64,000 bases of DNA. It comes from Aquimarina sp. MAR_2010_214. Lineage in GTDB: Bacteria; Bacteroidota; Bacteroidia; Flavobacteriales; Flavobacteriaceae. This document shows positions 55,008 to 64,000 of the stretch, one piece after another. Position 1 is the first letter of the stretch; every line of letters starts with the position of its first letter. The stretch spans positions 1,612,001-1,676,000 of the forward strand of contig NZ_PJMS01000001.1 of the NCBI RefSeq assembly GCF_002846555.1, given 5' to 3'. The notes under the pieces are model-generated. The model saw nothing but the letters and a program-made list of their open reading frames with translations, had not been told where the DNA came from and made no database searches. A program made the translations under genes and the position numbers.

Positions 55008-57317
55008 ATGAGTATCGAAAGTAAAAGAAGAGAAGCATTAGTATATCATGCCAAGCCTACCCCAGGTAAAATTAAAGTCGTTCCTACAAAAAAGTATGCA
55101 ACTCAGCGAGATTTGTCTTTGGCATATTCTCCCGGTGTTGCCGAACCTTGTTTAGAAATCGAAAAGGAAAAGGCAGACGTTTATAAATATACAGCAAAAG
55201 GAAATCTGGTTGCTGTTATATCAAACGGTACAGCAGTATTAGGATTAGGAGATATTGGCCCCGAAGCGTCAAAACCTGTAATGGAAGGAAAAGGACTACT
55301 GTTTAAAATATTTGCCGATATTGATGTGTTTGATATCGAAGTAGATACCAAAGATGTAGATGCTTTTATTGAAACGGTTAAAAATATAGCCCCAACATTT
55401 GGAGGAATCAACCTCGAAGATATTAAAGCTCCCGAGGCCTTCGAGATCGAAAGACGATTAAAAGAAGAACTGGATATCCCAGTGATGCATGATGATCAAC
55501 ACGGTACAGCGATAATTTCGGCCGCGGCCTTAATAAATGCATTAGAAATAGCAGATAAAAAAATTGAAGAAGTAAAGATCGTAGTTAGTGGTGCAGGTGC
55601 TGCTGCAGTATCTTGTACACGATTATATAAAGCTTTTGGCGCCAGAGCCAAAAATATTGTCATGACCGATAGCAAAGGTGTAATTCGCAAAGATCGCGAT
55701 AATCTTACTCCAGAGAAAGCAGAATTTGCTACAGATCGGGATCTCAATGATCTCGAGGATGCCATGAAGGATGCAGATGTATTTATCGGTTTGTCGATGG
55801 CTAATCTGGTAACTCCAGATATGTTGGTAACTATGGCAAAGAACCCTATTGTTTTTGCTATGGCTAATCCAGATCCTGAGATAAAATATGACCTGGCAAT
55901 AAAGGCACGTAAAGATGTGATCATGGCTACGGGAAGAAGTGATCATCCTAACCAGGTAAATAATGTATTAGGATTTCCTTTTATTTTTAGAGGAGCTCTA
56001 GATGTAAGAGCTACGGCAATTAATGAGGAAATGAAAATGGCTGCAGTAAAAGCATTAGCCGAGTTAGCCAAAGAACCTGTTCCTGAGCAAGTAAATATAG
56101 CATATGGTGAAACACGTCTTAATTTTGGTAAAGACTATATCATCCCAAAACCTTTTGATCCAAGACTTATTGCAAAAGTGCCTCCTGCGGTAGCCAAAGC
56201 AGCTATCGAGAGTGGTGTAGCAACAGAAGTTATTACCGATTGGGAAAAGTATGAAGATGAATTGTTGGAACGAATGGGTAATGATAACAAACTAGTACGA
56301 TTACTATTAGACAGGGCAAAAACAAACCCAAAACGTGTTGTTTTTGCTGAAGCAGACCACCTGGATGTGCTAAAAGCTGCACAAACCGTAAAAGAAGAGG
56401 GTATTGCTTTTCCTGTTTTATTGGGGCGTAAAGATATCATCCTTGAATTGATGAAGGAGATTGATTTCGACCCTTCTGATATTGATATTATCGACCCAAA
56501 AGCGGACGAAGAATGTGACCGTAAAAACAGGTATGCCAAGCAATATTGGGAAACCAATAAACGCAAAGGGATTACTCTCTATGATGCCGAAAAATTGATG
56601 CGAGAGCGTAATTATTTTGCCGCAATGATGGTTAATGAAGGAGATGCAGATGCACTGCTTTCAGGATATTCGAGAAGTTATCCAACCGTGGTTAAACCGA
56701 TGATGGATCTTATAGGACTTGCCAAAGGAGCAACTCGTATTGCAACTATGAATGTTATGATGACTAATAAAGGCCCGTTATTTATAAGTGACACCTCTAT
56801 TAATATTGATCCTTCTTCAAAAGAATTGGCAAAAATAGCGCAAATGACTGCAAGAACTGTTGAGATGTTTGGTGTTAAACCAGTTGTTGCGATGATTTCA
56901 TATGCTAATTTTGGATCTTCAAAACACCCTACAGCATCCAAAGTACAAGATGCGGTAGCATATTTGCATAGGTACTACCCTAATCTCGTTGTAGATGGAG
57001 GGTTGCAAATGAATTTTGCGCTGAACCGAAAGATGAGAAAAGATAAATTTCCGTTCTCTAAACTTAACGGACAAAAAGTAAACACTTTGGTGTTTCCTAA
57101 TTTGGATTCGGCCAATAGTAATTATAAATTATTAAGCGAGATTAATAATGCAGAATCGATCGGACCTATTATGATGGGAATGAATAAACCGGTTCATATT
57201 CTTCAATTAGGAGCAAGTGTAGAAGAAATGATTAATATGGCTGCAGTTGCCGTTATCGATGCCCAGCAAAAGGAAAAAAGAGATTTGCAAGTATCATTAA
57301 TGCCAGATGTAGTTTAA
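55008..57317 (+). CDS. maeB: NADP-dependent malic enzyme, MaeB type with phosphotransacetylase-like domain
   Basis: 769 residues from the ATG at 55008 (MSIESKRREALVYHAKPTPG); a TTG 13 codons earlier is rejected because it lies inside the leader hairpin. The malic enzyme half (about 1-420) has YSPGVAEPCLEIEKEK, the catalytic MHDDQHGTAIISAAAL and a NAD(P)-binding VVSGAGAAAVSCTRLY. The C-terminal half (about 430-765) is the phosphotransacetylase-like domain (VFAEADHLDVLKAAQTVKEE; SYANFGSSKHPTASKVQ), which in MaeB senses acetyl-CoA and is not itself catalytic. The enzyme turns malate into pyruvate and CO2, giving NADPH. It is a single-gene unit with terminators behind it. Confidence 0.96.
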   Translation: MSIESKRREALVYHAKPTPGKIKVVPTKKYATQRDLSLAYSPGVAEPCLEIEKEKADVYKYTAKGNLVAVISNGTAVLGLGDIGPEASKPVMEGKGLLFKIFADIDVFDIEVDTKDVDAFIETVKNIAPTFGGINLEDIKAPEAFEIERRLKEELDIPVMHDDQHGTAIISAAALINALEIADKKIEEVKIVVSGAGAAAVSCTRLYKAFGARAKNIVMTDSKGVIRKDRDNLTPEKAEFATDRDLNDLEDAMKDADVFIGLSMANLVTPDMLVTMAKNPIVFAMANPDPEIKYDLAIKARKDVIMATGRSDHPNQVNNVLGFPFIFRGALDVRATAINEEMKMAAVKALAELAKEPVPEQVNIAYGETRLNFGKDYIIPKPFDPRLIAKVPPAVAKAAIESGVATEVITDWEKYEDELLERMGNDNKLVRLLLDRAKTNPKRVVFAEADHLDVLKAAQTVKEEGIAFPVLLGRKDIILELMKEIDFDPSDIDIIDPKADEECDRKNRYAKQYWETNKRKGITLYDAEKLMRERNYFAAMMVNEGDADALLSGYSRSYPTVVKPMMDLIGLAKGATRIATMNVMMTNKGPLFISDTSINIDPSSKELAKIAQMTARTVEMFGVKPVVAMISYANFGSSKHPTASKVQDAVAYLHRYYPNLVVDGGLQMNFALNRKMRKDKFPFSKLNGQKVNTLVFPNLDSANSNYKLLSEINNAESIGPIMMGMNKPVHILQLGASVEEMINMAAVAVIDAQQKEKRDLQVSLMPDVV

Positions 57318-57332
57318 ATAATAATATATTCA

Positions 57333-57372
57333 GTAAAGAAGCCTGAATTCTTAAGAATTCAGGCTTCTTTAC
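57333..57372. terminator. Terminator after maeB
   Basis: A perfect 40-base palindrome centred at 57352/57353 (arms begin GTAAAGAAGCCTGAATTC). It forms a very stable hairpin; the 3' arm contains CTTCTTTAC rather than a pure U-tract. Confidence 0.8.
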
Positions 57373-57444
57373 GTTGGTAATATCCTAAACTGGTGCTTTT
57401 GAAAAAAGGCATATTTTTAGGTTTGATTATTAGTGATTTATATA

Positions 57445-57476
57445 ATAAACAAGCCTCTTGATTGAGGCTTGTTTAT
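57445..57476. terminator. Second hairpin downstream of maeB
   Basis: ATAAACAAGCCTC (57445-57457) pairs perfectly with 57464-57476 around TTGATT. It is A-rich before and T-rich after, so it works on both strands. Confidence 0.7.
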
Positions 57477-57570
57477 GTTATTTGTCCTATTTAAAATTGC
57501 TTAGAACCTATTAAATAAGGATTTTGTATCCTTACGTGGGTCAAATTGGTGCTTGGTTATATTTGGAGTT

Positions 57571-57829
57571 ATGAATTGTAAAATGTAACCAATCAAATTG
57601 TATAAAGCGAGGTAAAAGAAATGGCAAACAACGTTATTTCTATAAAGATTGTCGTGCTTCATTTCAAGATTTATATTCTTATAAAGCATATCAAACCACT
57701 ATAGATAAGTTAATTACAAGTTTACTTAAAGAAAGTTGTGGTGTTTTGAGTATTTTTAGAATTACAGGTATTTCAAAAAACACAGTGCTATCCAGTTATA
57801 CTGTCTACCAGGATGACTATAAAGTATGA
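57571..57829 (+). pseudogene. IS1-family InsA-like transposase remnant
   Basis: From TGT at 57584 the plus strand reads CNQSNCIKRGKRNGKQRYFY, then KDCRASFQDLYSYKAYQTTI... up to ISKNTVLSS and a stop at 57829. This is the zinc-ribbon plus helix-turn-helix N-terminal part (InsA) of IS1-type transposases (C-x-S-x-x-C-x-K-x-G-x-x-x-G-K-Q-R-Y). The first Cys pair (ATG AAT TGT AAA) is in another frame, one base shifted. A Cys of the second pair is changed to Tyr (YFYKDC). No InsB catalytic part follows. It is a decayed fragment. Confidence 0.75.
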
Positions 57830-58120
57830 AGGGGATCGGGAATATAAATATAAAACGCTCTTAGAACTGCATTTTTAAAGGGTGTTTTTTATCCCGTGTA
57901 TGTAGTAGAATTTTATTACATTTGGTTGCTTAACACTCAACTCTTCTTGAATTTTAATATTCAAGCAAAAATAATTATGATTTTATGCTCTGATAAAGTG
58001 TTTTTTAGGTAACACCATTGGTGTTACTAATAAAAATAAGATTAGAGAAAAATGACCCTGATGTAGATCAGGATTTATTTTGCAATTTAAAAACTCAAAA
58101 AGAGTACATTAACTTAATAC

Positions 58121-58702
58121 ATGATCACACATATCAAGGGGAGGCTTGTTGAAAAAAATCCAACTGATGTAGTAATAGATTGTGGTGGAGTAGGGTATTT
58201 ATTACATATTTCATTACATACTTTTTCTTTAATTCCCGAGGGAGAAGTGCTACAGTTATATACACATCTGCAGGTAAAAGAAGATTCTCATACCTTATTT
58301 GGTTTTGCAGAAAAATCAGAAAGAGAAATTTTTAGACTTTTAATTTCGGTTTCGGGAATAGGAGCAAGTACAGCCAGAACCATGTTGTCATCGTTACATC
58401 CCGATCAAATTAAAGAAGCTATAGCTTCTAATGACGTAGCTACAATTCAATCCATTAAGGGAATTGGAGCCAAAACTGCCCAACGCGTTATTATAGATTT
58501 AAAAGATAAAATACTTAAAGTATATAATATAGACGAAGTTTCAGTGTCGCAAAGCAATACTAACAAAGATGAAGCGTTATCTGCATTAGAAACCCTAGGA
58601 TTTAATCGAAAAATTGCAGAAAAAGTTGTTGATAAAGTTCTAAAAGGAAGCCCCAAAGAAACAGTTGAAAATATTATTAAACAGGCACTAAAAAATTTAT
58701 AA
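58121..58702 (+). CDS. ruvA: Holliday junction DNA helicase RuvA
   Basis: 193 residues. The OB-fold domain (MITHIKGRLVEKNPTDVVID; LYTHLQVKEDSHTLFGFAE) is followed by tandem helix-hairpin-helix motifs (SVSGIGASTARTMLSSL and SIKGIGAKTAQRVIIDLKDK) and the C-terminal RuvB-binding domain (ALSALETLGFNRKIAEKVVD). It recognises four-way junctions and loads RuvB. sprA begins four bases after its stop; ruvA next to sprA is the usual Flavobacteriaceae order. Confidence 0.97.
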   Translation: MITHIKGRLVEKNPTDVVIDCGGVGYLLHISLHTFSLIPEGEVLQLYTHLQVKEDSHTLFGFAEKSEREIFRLLISVSGIGASTARTMLSSLHPDQIKEAIASNDVATIQSIKGIGAKTAQRVIIDLKDKILKVYNIDEVSVSQSNTNKDEALSALETLGFNRKIAEKVVDKVLKGSPKETVENIIKQALKNL

Positions 58703-58706
58703 AACA

Positions 58707-61700
58707 TTGAGTTTTCCGAATTACTTACGCGTTGATTTTTTTAGGATATTAGTATGTTTGATAGCACTTTATAGCGGGGTGTTACAGGGGCAGGACAATC
58801 AAACTGTTCGGGACTCGACAAGTACTACATTTTCTTTGGGAGCATTATCTTTACCAGATCCAAATAGTATTGTAACCAAGTATGAATACGATCCGATTAC
58901 CAATCGATATATTTATCGAGAAAAACTTGGGGATTTTAATGTACGATATCCTATTTTCTTAACTCCGTCAGAATACGAAGCCTTAGTAGAACAAGAGCAA
59001 CGAAGAGCTTATTTTAAAGAAAAAATTGAAGCTTTTAGTGGTAAAAAAGATGGTAGTGAAGAAAAGCGAAAGAATTTACTTCCTATTTTTTATGTCAATT
59101 CTAATTTTTTCGAATCTGTTTTCGGCGGAAATGAAATTGAAATTGTCCCGCAGGGATCAGTAGAAATAGATTTAGGGTTACTCTATACAAAACAAGATAA
59201 TCCTGCTTTTTCACCTCGTAACCGAAGTAATTTTACGTTCGATTTTGATCAAAGAATCAGTTTAAGTTTATTAGGTAAAATAGGAACTAGGCTGCAGGTA
59301 ACAGCTAATTATGACACAGAGTCTACTTTTGATTTTCAGAATCAATTAAAACTAGAATATACGCCTACAGAAGATGATATTATACAAAGCATCGAAGTAG
59401 GTAATGTTAGTATGCCGTTAAATAGCTCATTGATCCAGGGAGCACAAAGTCTTTTTGGAGTCAAAATGGGATTGCAATTTGGTCGAACCACTATTACAGG
59501 GGTGTATTCTGAACAACGTTCTGAAACAAAATCTGTAAATGTAGAAGGAGGAGGAACCGTAGAAGATTTTGAACTTTTTGCATTAAATTATGACGAAAAC
59601 CGACATTTCTTTTTATCACATTATTTTAGAGATACGTATAATAACTCTTTATCAAATTATCCTTTTATTAATAATAAAGGTGTTCAGATAACCAGGATTG
59701 AAGTATGGGTGACCAATAGAGCGACAAGTGCACAGACTTTGACTAACGCACGTAATATTGTTGCACTTCAGGATATAGGTGAAGCACCAGATACAGGTAA
59801 TTTTACAATACCTGGATCTTTATTTAATACAGGTATTGGGGCTTTTCCTGATAATAGCAACAATGATCTGGATCCAACAACTATTGGTCCAGCCGGGCCT
59901 GTTACCGAAGCAGTACGACAAGTACCCACTGTACAGCAAGGATTTGTTGGTGCAATAACCAATTTTAATGAAGGATTTGATTATGCAATTTTAGAAAATG
60001 CAAGAAAATTAAATCAAAGTGAGTATACACTAAACCCTCAATTGGGATATATATCTTTAAATCAGAGGTTGAATAATGATGAAGTATTAGCAGTTGCGTA
60101 TCAATACACAGTAGGAGGAAAGGTTTTTCAAGTTGGTGAATTTGCAAATGATGGAGTAGATGCTACCGTAGGAGATACTGCGGGGAATACAAATGTAGGT
60201 TCGAGTCAAAGTTTGGTAGTTAAAATGCTTAAAAGCCCAATTGTTAATGTCACATTGCCAATATGGGATCTGATGATGAAGAACATCTATAGTACAGGAG
60301 CATTTAGGCTAGAACAAAATGATTTTAGATTAAATATTTTATATTCAAACCCTTCTCCGGTAAATTATATTACTGCAGCAGAAGGATCATCGGTAGCATT
60401 ACCAGGTGATGTAGAGCAAACAACGCTACTTAAAGTCTTTAACCTGGACCGTCTTAACCCTAATAATGACCCAGTACAAGGAGGGGATGGATTTTTTGAT
60501 TATGTACCAGGAGTAACTATTGATTCACAAAATGGGCGTATTATTTTTACTACTACAGAACCATTTGGAGAGTATCTTTTTGATAAATTAGATAATGGAC
60601 CCGTTGGAGCAGATTATACCAATCCTAATTCATATAATCCCAATCAAGCAAAATACGTATTTCGTGATTTGTATACAAAAACCAAAGTAGTAGCAGAACA
60701 AGAATCTGCCGATAAAAACTACTTTCAGTTAAAAGGAAGGTACAAGTCTTCTGGTCAAGATGGGATTCCTTTGGGGGCATTTAATGTTCCTCAAGGTTCT
60801 GTTACTGTAACTGCAGGAGGAAGAACTTTGCAAGAAGGGGTAGACTATACGGTGAATTATCAATTAGGAAGAGTGAATATACTGGATGAAGCATTGCTGT
60901 CATCTAATACACCTATTCAGGTTTCTACAGAAAACAATGCTGTCTTCGGTCAACAAACAAAACGTTTTACGGGATTAAATATAGAACATAAGTTTAGTGA
61001 TGATTTTATTATAGGAGGGACCTATTTAAATCTGAATGAAAGACCAATTACTCAAAAATCTAATTATGATTTTGAGCCTATTAATAACACAATACTAGGG
61101 TTTAATGTAGCGTATTCTACAGAGGTTCCTTTTTTAACCAGAATGGCGAATAAACTTCCTAATATTGATACAGATGTGCCTTCGAATGTTTCGGTTAGAG
61201 CAGAAGGAGCGTATCTGATTGCAGGAGCGCCAAGAGGAGCTAATTTTGATGGTAAAGTAACCACATATATTGATGATTTTGAAGGAGCACAAACGCAAAT
61301 AGATGTAAGTTCACCATTGTCGTGGGAACTCTCAAGTGTACCCATTGGATTTGGTGACCCTAATAATCCTGCTAGTGATATTGTTGTTGATGGGATAGGA
61401 TCAGGATATCAAAGAGCAAAATTATCGTGGTATTCTATCGATCCGATTTTTTATAGTAACGGAAGACCAAGTGGTGTATCTGAGCAAGATTTGGCTTCTA
61501 ATGCTTCCAGAAGAGTATTTATTGATGAAATTTTTCCGGAGACCGATATTGCGCAAGGACAAACCTTAGCATTGTTTACATTGGATCTTAATTACAGACC
61601 AGAACAAAGAGGACAATATAATTTTAACCCTGCATATGCTCCAGGAAATTCATTGCCACAACCTGATCCTAGAAATAATTTCGGAGGAATTACTAGGCAA

Positions 61701-64000
61701 CTAACATCTACTAATTTTGAACAGTCTAATGTAGAGTTTATTGAGTTTTGGTTGATGGATCCGTTTGAATTTGATGATGTTAATAATCCCGGAGGTAAGA
61801 TTGTATTTAATTTAGGTAACATTAGTGAAGATGTGCTTAAAGATGGTAGAAAACAATATGAAAATGGATTGCCTAAAGGGGGGAGCGGTAATGCAGTAGA
61901 TACTGATTATGCTAGGGTCCCTGTAAATCAATCTTTGATTTATGCTTTTGATTCTGATGGACAAGATAGAGTAGATCAAGATGCTGGATTTGATGGTTTA
62001 GGAGACCAGGATGAAAAACTAAAACCCGAATATGCGGCATTCCAATCTTTGGATGACCCTTCGGGAGATAATTATACCTATTTCCTTCAGGCGGGAGGTA
62101 CTATTCAACAGCGATATGATAAGTATAATGGTACAGAGGGTAACTCTCCTGCTAACTTATCTAATGATGATCGCGGAAATACCACCTTCCCTACAGCAGA
62201 AGATGTAAATAGGGATAATACAATGAATACGATTAACAGCTATCATGAATATGAAATACCAATTTTTAAAGGAATGGGTGTTGGCAATGATGGTGGAACA
62301 GGGTATATTACTGATGCTCCTGATCCGATAACCGTTAATGTGTCTGGACAAGAAATAAGAACTAGATGGATTCGATTTAAAGTGCCTATTTATGACCCTA
62401 CTAAATCTATAAATATTAGTGATTTTAGATCTATACGATTTATGAGGATGTATCTTACTGGTTTTTCTCAACCGGTCTTATTACGATTTGGTAGCCTTGA
62501 TTTAGTGAGAGGTGATTATAGAAGGTATGTTGTAGAAGGTAATGCTACAAATGATCCAACGAGTGGTCTTAATGTAACAGGTAACAGTGATGTAATTGTA
62601 ACCTCGGTTAGTGCAGAAGAAACTCCAAATTATGTTACACCTCCTGGAGTTGTACGAGAACAATTAAACAACAATAATAATATTATTAGAGAAGATGAGC
62701 GATCATTGGCGCTTACGGTAAATAACCTGCAAACTGGTGATGCCCGTGGGGTGTATAAAAACTTCAATGTTGATATGCGTCAATATGAGAATCTCGAAAT
62801 GTTTTTACATGCCGAGTCGCTTCCTGAACCCACAATTCCAATTCAGGACGGAGACCTTACAGCTTTTGTTAGAATGGGTAATGATTTTACCAATAATTTC
62901 TATCAGATTGAATTGCCTTTAACAGTTTCTGATCGTGATGACAGGACTCAGGATGGAGCATGGCCAACAAATAACCGATTAAGCCTTCCTTTAGAATTTC
63001 TTCAGCAAATAAAATCTAATGTATTGGGTAATGAAACTCTTAATGCAAATGATCTTAATTTCTTTGCAGGACCAAATAACCTTAGAGTGGGGATTAAAGG
63101 GAATCCTAATTTTGGAGATATCCGAGTAATGATGGTGGGTGTTAAAAATGATAGTGGGAGTGACCAATCAGGAACAGTTTGGTATAATGAAATGCGCCTA
63201 AGTGATCTTAAAAACAGAGGCGGTTGGGCTGCTGTAGGTAGTCTAGATGCTAATATTGCAGATTTTGCAAGTGTTACTGCATCAGGAAGGATTAGCACTA
63301 TTGGATTCGGTGGAATTGAACAAGGACCTAATGAACGAAGTAGGGAAGATCTTAAACAATATGATTTAACTACTAATGTTAATTTAGGGCAATTATTACC
63401 CAAAAAATGGGGAGTACAAGTGCCATTTAATTATAGTCGTGGAGAACAGTTGATTACTCCGCAATTTGATCCCGAATTCCAGGATTTAGAACTTCAGGAT
63501 CGATTGGATAATGAAACTGACCCTGCCGAAAAAGAACGTATAGAAAAACAGTCAACAGAATATACAAAAAGACAGAGTTTTAATGTTATTGGGTTACGTA
63601 AAGAGAGAACAGGAGATGGTAAACCTATGCCCTATGATGTAGAAAATTTTTCATTCTCAGGAACATACAATCAGGCAGATCATCGTGATTTTGAGGTAGA
63701 AAAATCACTAGACCAAAATGTAAGATTGGGAGGAACTTATGATTTTAGTTTTCAGCCAAAAGAAGTAGAACCCTTTAAGAAAATTAAGTTTTTGGGTAAG
63801 AGTAAGTATTTTGATTTGGTGAAAGATTTTAATGTGAATTTGCTTCCTACAAGTATCTCGGTAAATTCTAATATCAACAGACAATATAATGAACAGGTTT
63901 TTAGAGATATTACTTTAGGACCAGATGATATTAGGTTACCTACGTTGTATCAACGTAACTTCCTCTTTGATTGGCAATATGGGGTCAACTATAATTTGAC
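58707..64000 (+). CDS. sprA: Type IX secretion outer-membrane channel SprA, N-terminal three quarters (runs off window)
   Basis: The frame is open from a TTG at 58707 (giving MSFPNYLRVDFFRILVCLIA, then LYSGVLQGQD, a signal peptide) to the window end, over 1760 codons of an expected 2300-2400. No in-frame ATG lies near the start; the only nearby ATG (58754) is out of frame. SprA hallmarks: FTFDFDQRISLSLLGKIGTR, LQVTANYDTESTFDFQNQLK, IQSIEVGNVSMPLNSSLIQG, and FRLNILYSNPSP. SprA is the giant 36-strand beta-barrel through which type IX cargo (such as the LRR protein at 6194-9355) leaves the cell. It is coupled to ruvA by 4 bases. The gene reads as intact as far as seen. Confidence 0.95.
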   Translation, partial: MSFPNYLRVDFFRILVCLIALYSGVLQGQDNQTVRDSTSTTFSLGALSLPDPNSIVTKYEYDPITNRYIYREKLGDFNVRYPIFLTPSEYEALVEQEQRRAYFKEKIEAFSGKKDGSEEKRKNLLPIFYVNSNFFESVFGGNEIEIVPQGSVEIDLGLLYTKQDNPAFSPRNRSNFTFDFDQRISLSLLGKIGTRLQVTANYDTESTFDFQNQLKLEYTPTEDDIIQSIEVGNVSMPLNSSLIQGAQSLFGVKMGLQFGRTTITGVYSEQRSETKSVNVEGGGTVEDFELFALNYDENRHFFLSHYFRDTYNNSLSNYPFINNKGVQITRIEVWVTNRATSAQTLTNARNIVALQDIGEAPDTGNFTIPGSLFNTGIGAFPDNSNNDLDPTTIGPAGPVTEAVRQVPTVQQGFVGAITNFNEGFDYAILENARKLNQSEYTLNPQLGYISLNQRLNNDEVLAVAYQYTVGGKVFQVGEFANDGVDATVGDTAGNTNVGSSQSLVVKMLKSPIVNVTLPIWDLMMKNIYSTGAFRLEQNDFRLNILYSNPSPVNYITAAEGSSVALPGDVEQTTLLKVFNLDRLNPNNDPVQGGDGFFDYVPGVTIDSQNGRIIFTTTEPFGEYLFDKLDNGPVGADYTNPNSYNPNQAKYVFRDLYTKTKVVAEQESADKNYFQLKGRYKSSGQDGIPLGAFNVPQGSVTVTAGGRTLQEGVDYTVNYQLGRVNILDEALLSSNTPIQVSTENNAVFGQQTKRFTGLNIEHKFSDDFIIGGTYLNLNERPITQKSNYDFEPINNTILGFNVAYSTEVPFLTRMANKLPNIDTDVPSNVSVRAEGAYLIAGAPRGANFDGKVTTYIDDFEGAQTQIDVSSPLSWELSSVPIGFGDPNNPASDIVVDGIGSGYQRAKLSWYSIDPIFYSNGRPSGVSEQDLASNASRRVFIDEIFPETDIAQGQTLALFTLDLNYRPEQRGQYNFNPAYAPGNSLPQPDPRNNFGGITRQLTSTNFEQSNVEFIEFWLMDPFEFDDVNNPGGKIVFNLGNISEDVLKDGRKQYENGLPKGGSGNAVDTDYARVPVNQSLIYAFDSDGQDRVDQDAGFDGLGDQDEKLKPEYAAFQSLDDPSGDNYTYFLQAGGTIQQRYDKYNGTEGNSPANLSNDDRGNTTFPTAEDVNRDNTMNTINSYHEYEIPIFKGMGVGNDGGTGYITDAPDPITVNVSGQEIRTRWIRFKVPIYDPTKSINISDFRSIRFMRMYLTGFSQPVLLRFGSLDLVRGDYRRYVVEGNATNDPTSGLNVTGNSDVIVTSVSAEETPNYVTPPGVVREQLNNNNNIIREDERSLALTVNNLQTGDARGVYKNFNVDMRQYENLEMFLHAESLPEPTIPIQDGDLTAFVRMGNDFTNNFYQIELPLTVSDRDDRTQDGAWPTNNRLSLPLEFLQQIKSNVLGNETLNANDLNFFAGPNNLRVGIKGNPNFGDIRVMMVGVKNDSGSDQSGTVWYNEMRLSDLKNRGGWAAVGSLDANIADFASVTASGRISTIGFGGIEQGPNERSREDLKQYDLTTNVNLGQLLPKKWGVQVPFNYSRGEQLITPQFDPEFQDLELQDRLDNETDPAEKERIEKQSTEYTKRQSFNVIGLRKERTGDGKPMPYDVENFSFSGTYNQADHRDFEVEKSLDQNVRLGGTYDFSFQPKEVEPFKKIKFLGKSKYFDLVKDFNVNLLPTSISVNSNINRQYNEQVFRDITLGPDDIRLPTLYQRNFLFDWQYGVNYNL

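Larger units (their letters stand above)
57318..58120. other. Intergenic region between maeB and ruvA
   Basis: It contains two terminators, an IS1-type transposase remnant, a short palindrome GTAACACC/GGTGTTAC (58009-58016, 58020-58027) and a CCTGA/TCAGG hairpin near 58050-58065. No intact gene seen. Confidence 0.6.

Noticed and set aside
55496..56941. Several antisense open frames opposite maeB
   Set aside because: They follow the codon periodicity of maeB on the other strand and show no known motif or signal; shadows of the real gene.
59768..63403. Antisense open frames opposite sprA
   Set aside because: Lie fully inside the continuous sprA frame; no start signals or family features.
1..64000. 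CRISPR arrays, rRNA operons, prophage structural genes, integrases
   Set aside because: No regularly spaced repeats, rRNA sequence, phage capsid/tail set (other than the VgrG spike) or tyrosine/serine integrase was seen.

Overview
The window is a stretch of chromosome from a marine-type member of the Bacteroidota, most likely Flavobacteriaceae (an Aquimarina-like relative is my guess, not proven). The evidence is low G+C, promoters of the flavobacterial type (TTG, about 19 bases, TAnnTTTG), almost no Shine-Dalgarno sequences, Alternative Complex III respiration, type IX secretion (SprA plus a cargo protein with a sorting domain), DUF5916 and DUF2723 proteins, and the ruvA-sprA gene order.

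Layout. 1-1205: ribosomal operon rplM-rpsI-rpsB (minus strand, rpsB cut by the window edge). 1487-9355: cell-surface genes: a DUF5916 outer-membrane protein, a serine hydrolase lipoprotein, a fibronectin-like lipoprotein and a large leucine-rich-repeat/Ig protein exported by type IX secretion. 9508-23170: an accessory region. It is bracketed by a degenerate extra copy of the polA 3' end (9508-9612) and the real polA 3' end (23168), both in the same orientation. Inside it, on the minus strand, is one long operon: VgrG spike, unknown protein, DUF4280 PAAR-like tip, a 966-residue membrane-containing candidate effector, then three tandem paralogous lipoproteins and a truncated fourth, followed by small membrane proteins. 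Each of the three full lipoprotein genes carries a poly-G tract (10, 8 and 9 G in transcription order) at the same codon position. Only the 10-G copy reads through to the shared C-terminus. This looks like a phase-variable set of effector-associated (possibly immunity) genes and is the best candidate for a new system here. An IS110-family element with a structured leader (candidate bridge RNA) lies between VgrG and polA.

23168-38505: housekeeping genes: polA, a membrane metallophosphoesterase with a cysteine-less thioredoxin-like protein, a polysaccharide deacetylase, a DUF2723 glycosyltransferase-like protein, tRNA-Gln(TTG), a universal stress protein, and the rimP-nusA-infB operon with a hairpin-plus-U-tract in its leader. 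38584-50616: a long respiratory operon, actABCDEF (Alternative Complex III) followed by coxB-coxA, which passes electrons from quinol to oxygen. ActC carries an unexpected helix-hairpin-helix tail.

50773-64000: ruvB, a cytochrome P450, a small MscS-type channel, queG, maeB with a strong leader hairpin, an IS1-family remnant, ruvA and the first three quarters of sprA, which runs off the window. SprA is the outer-membrane channel that would export the LRR protein at 6194-9355.
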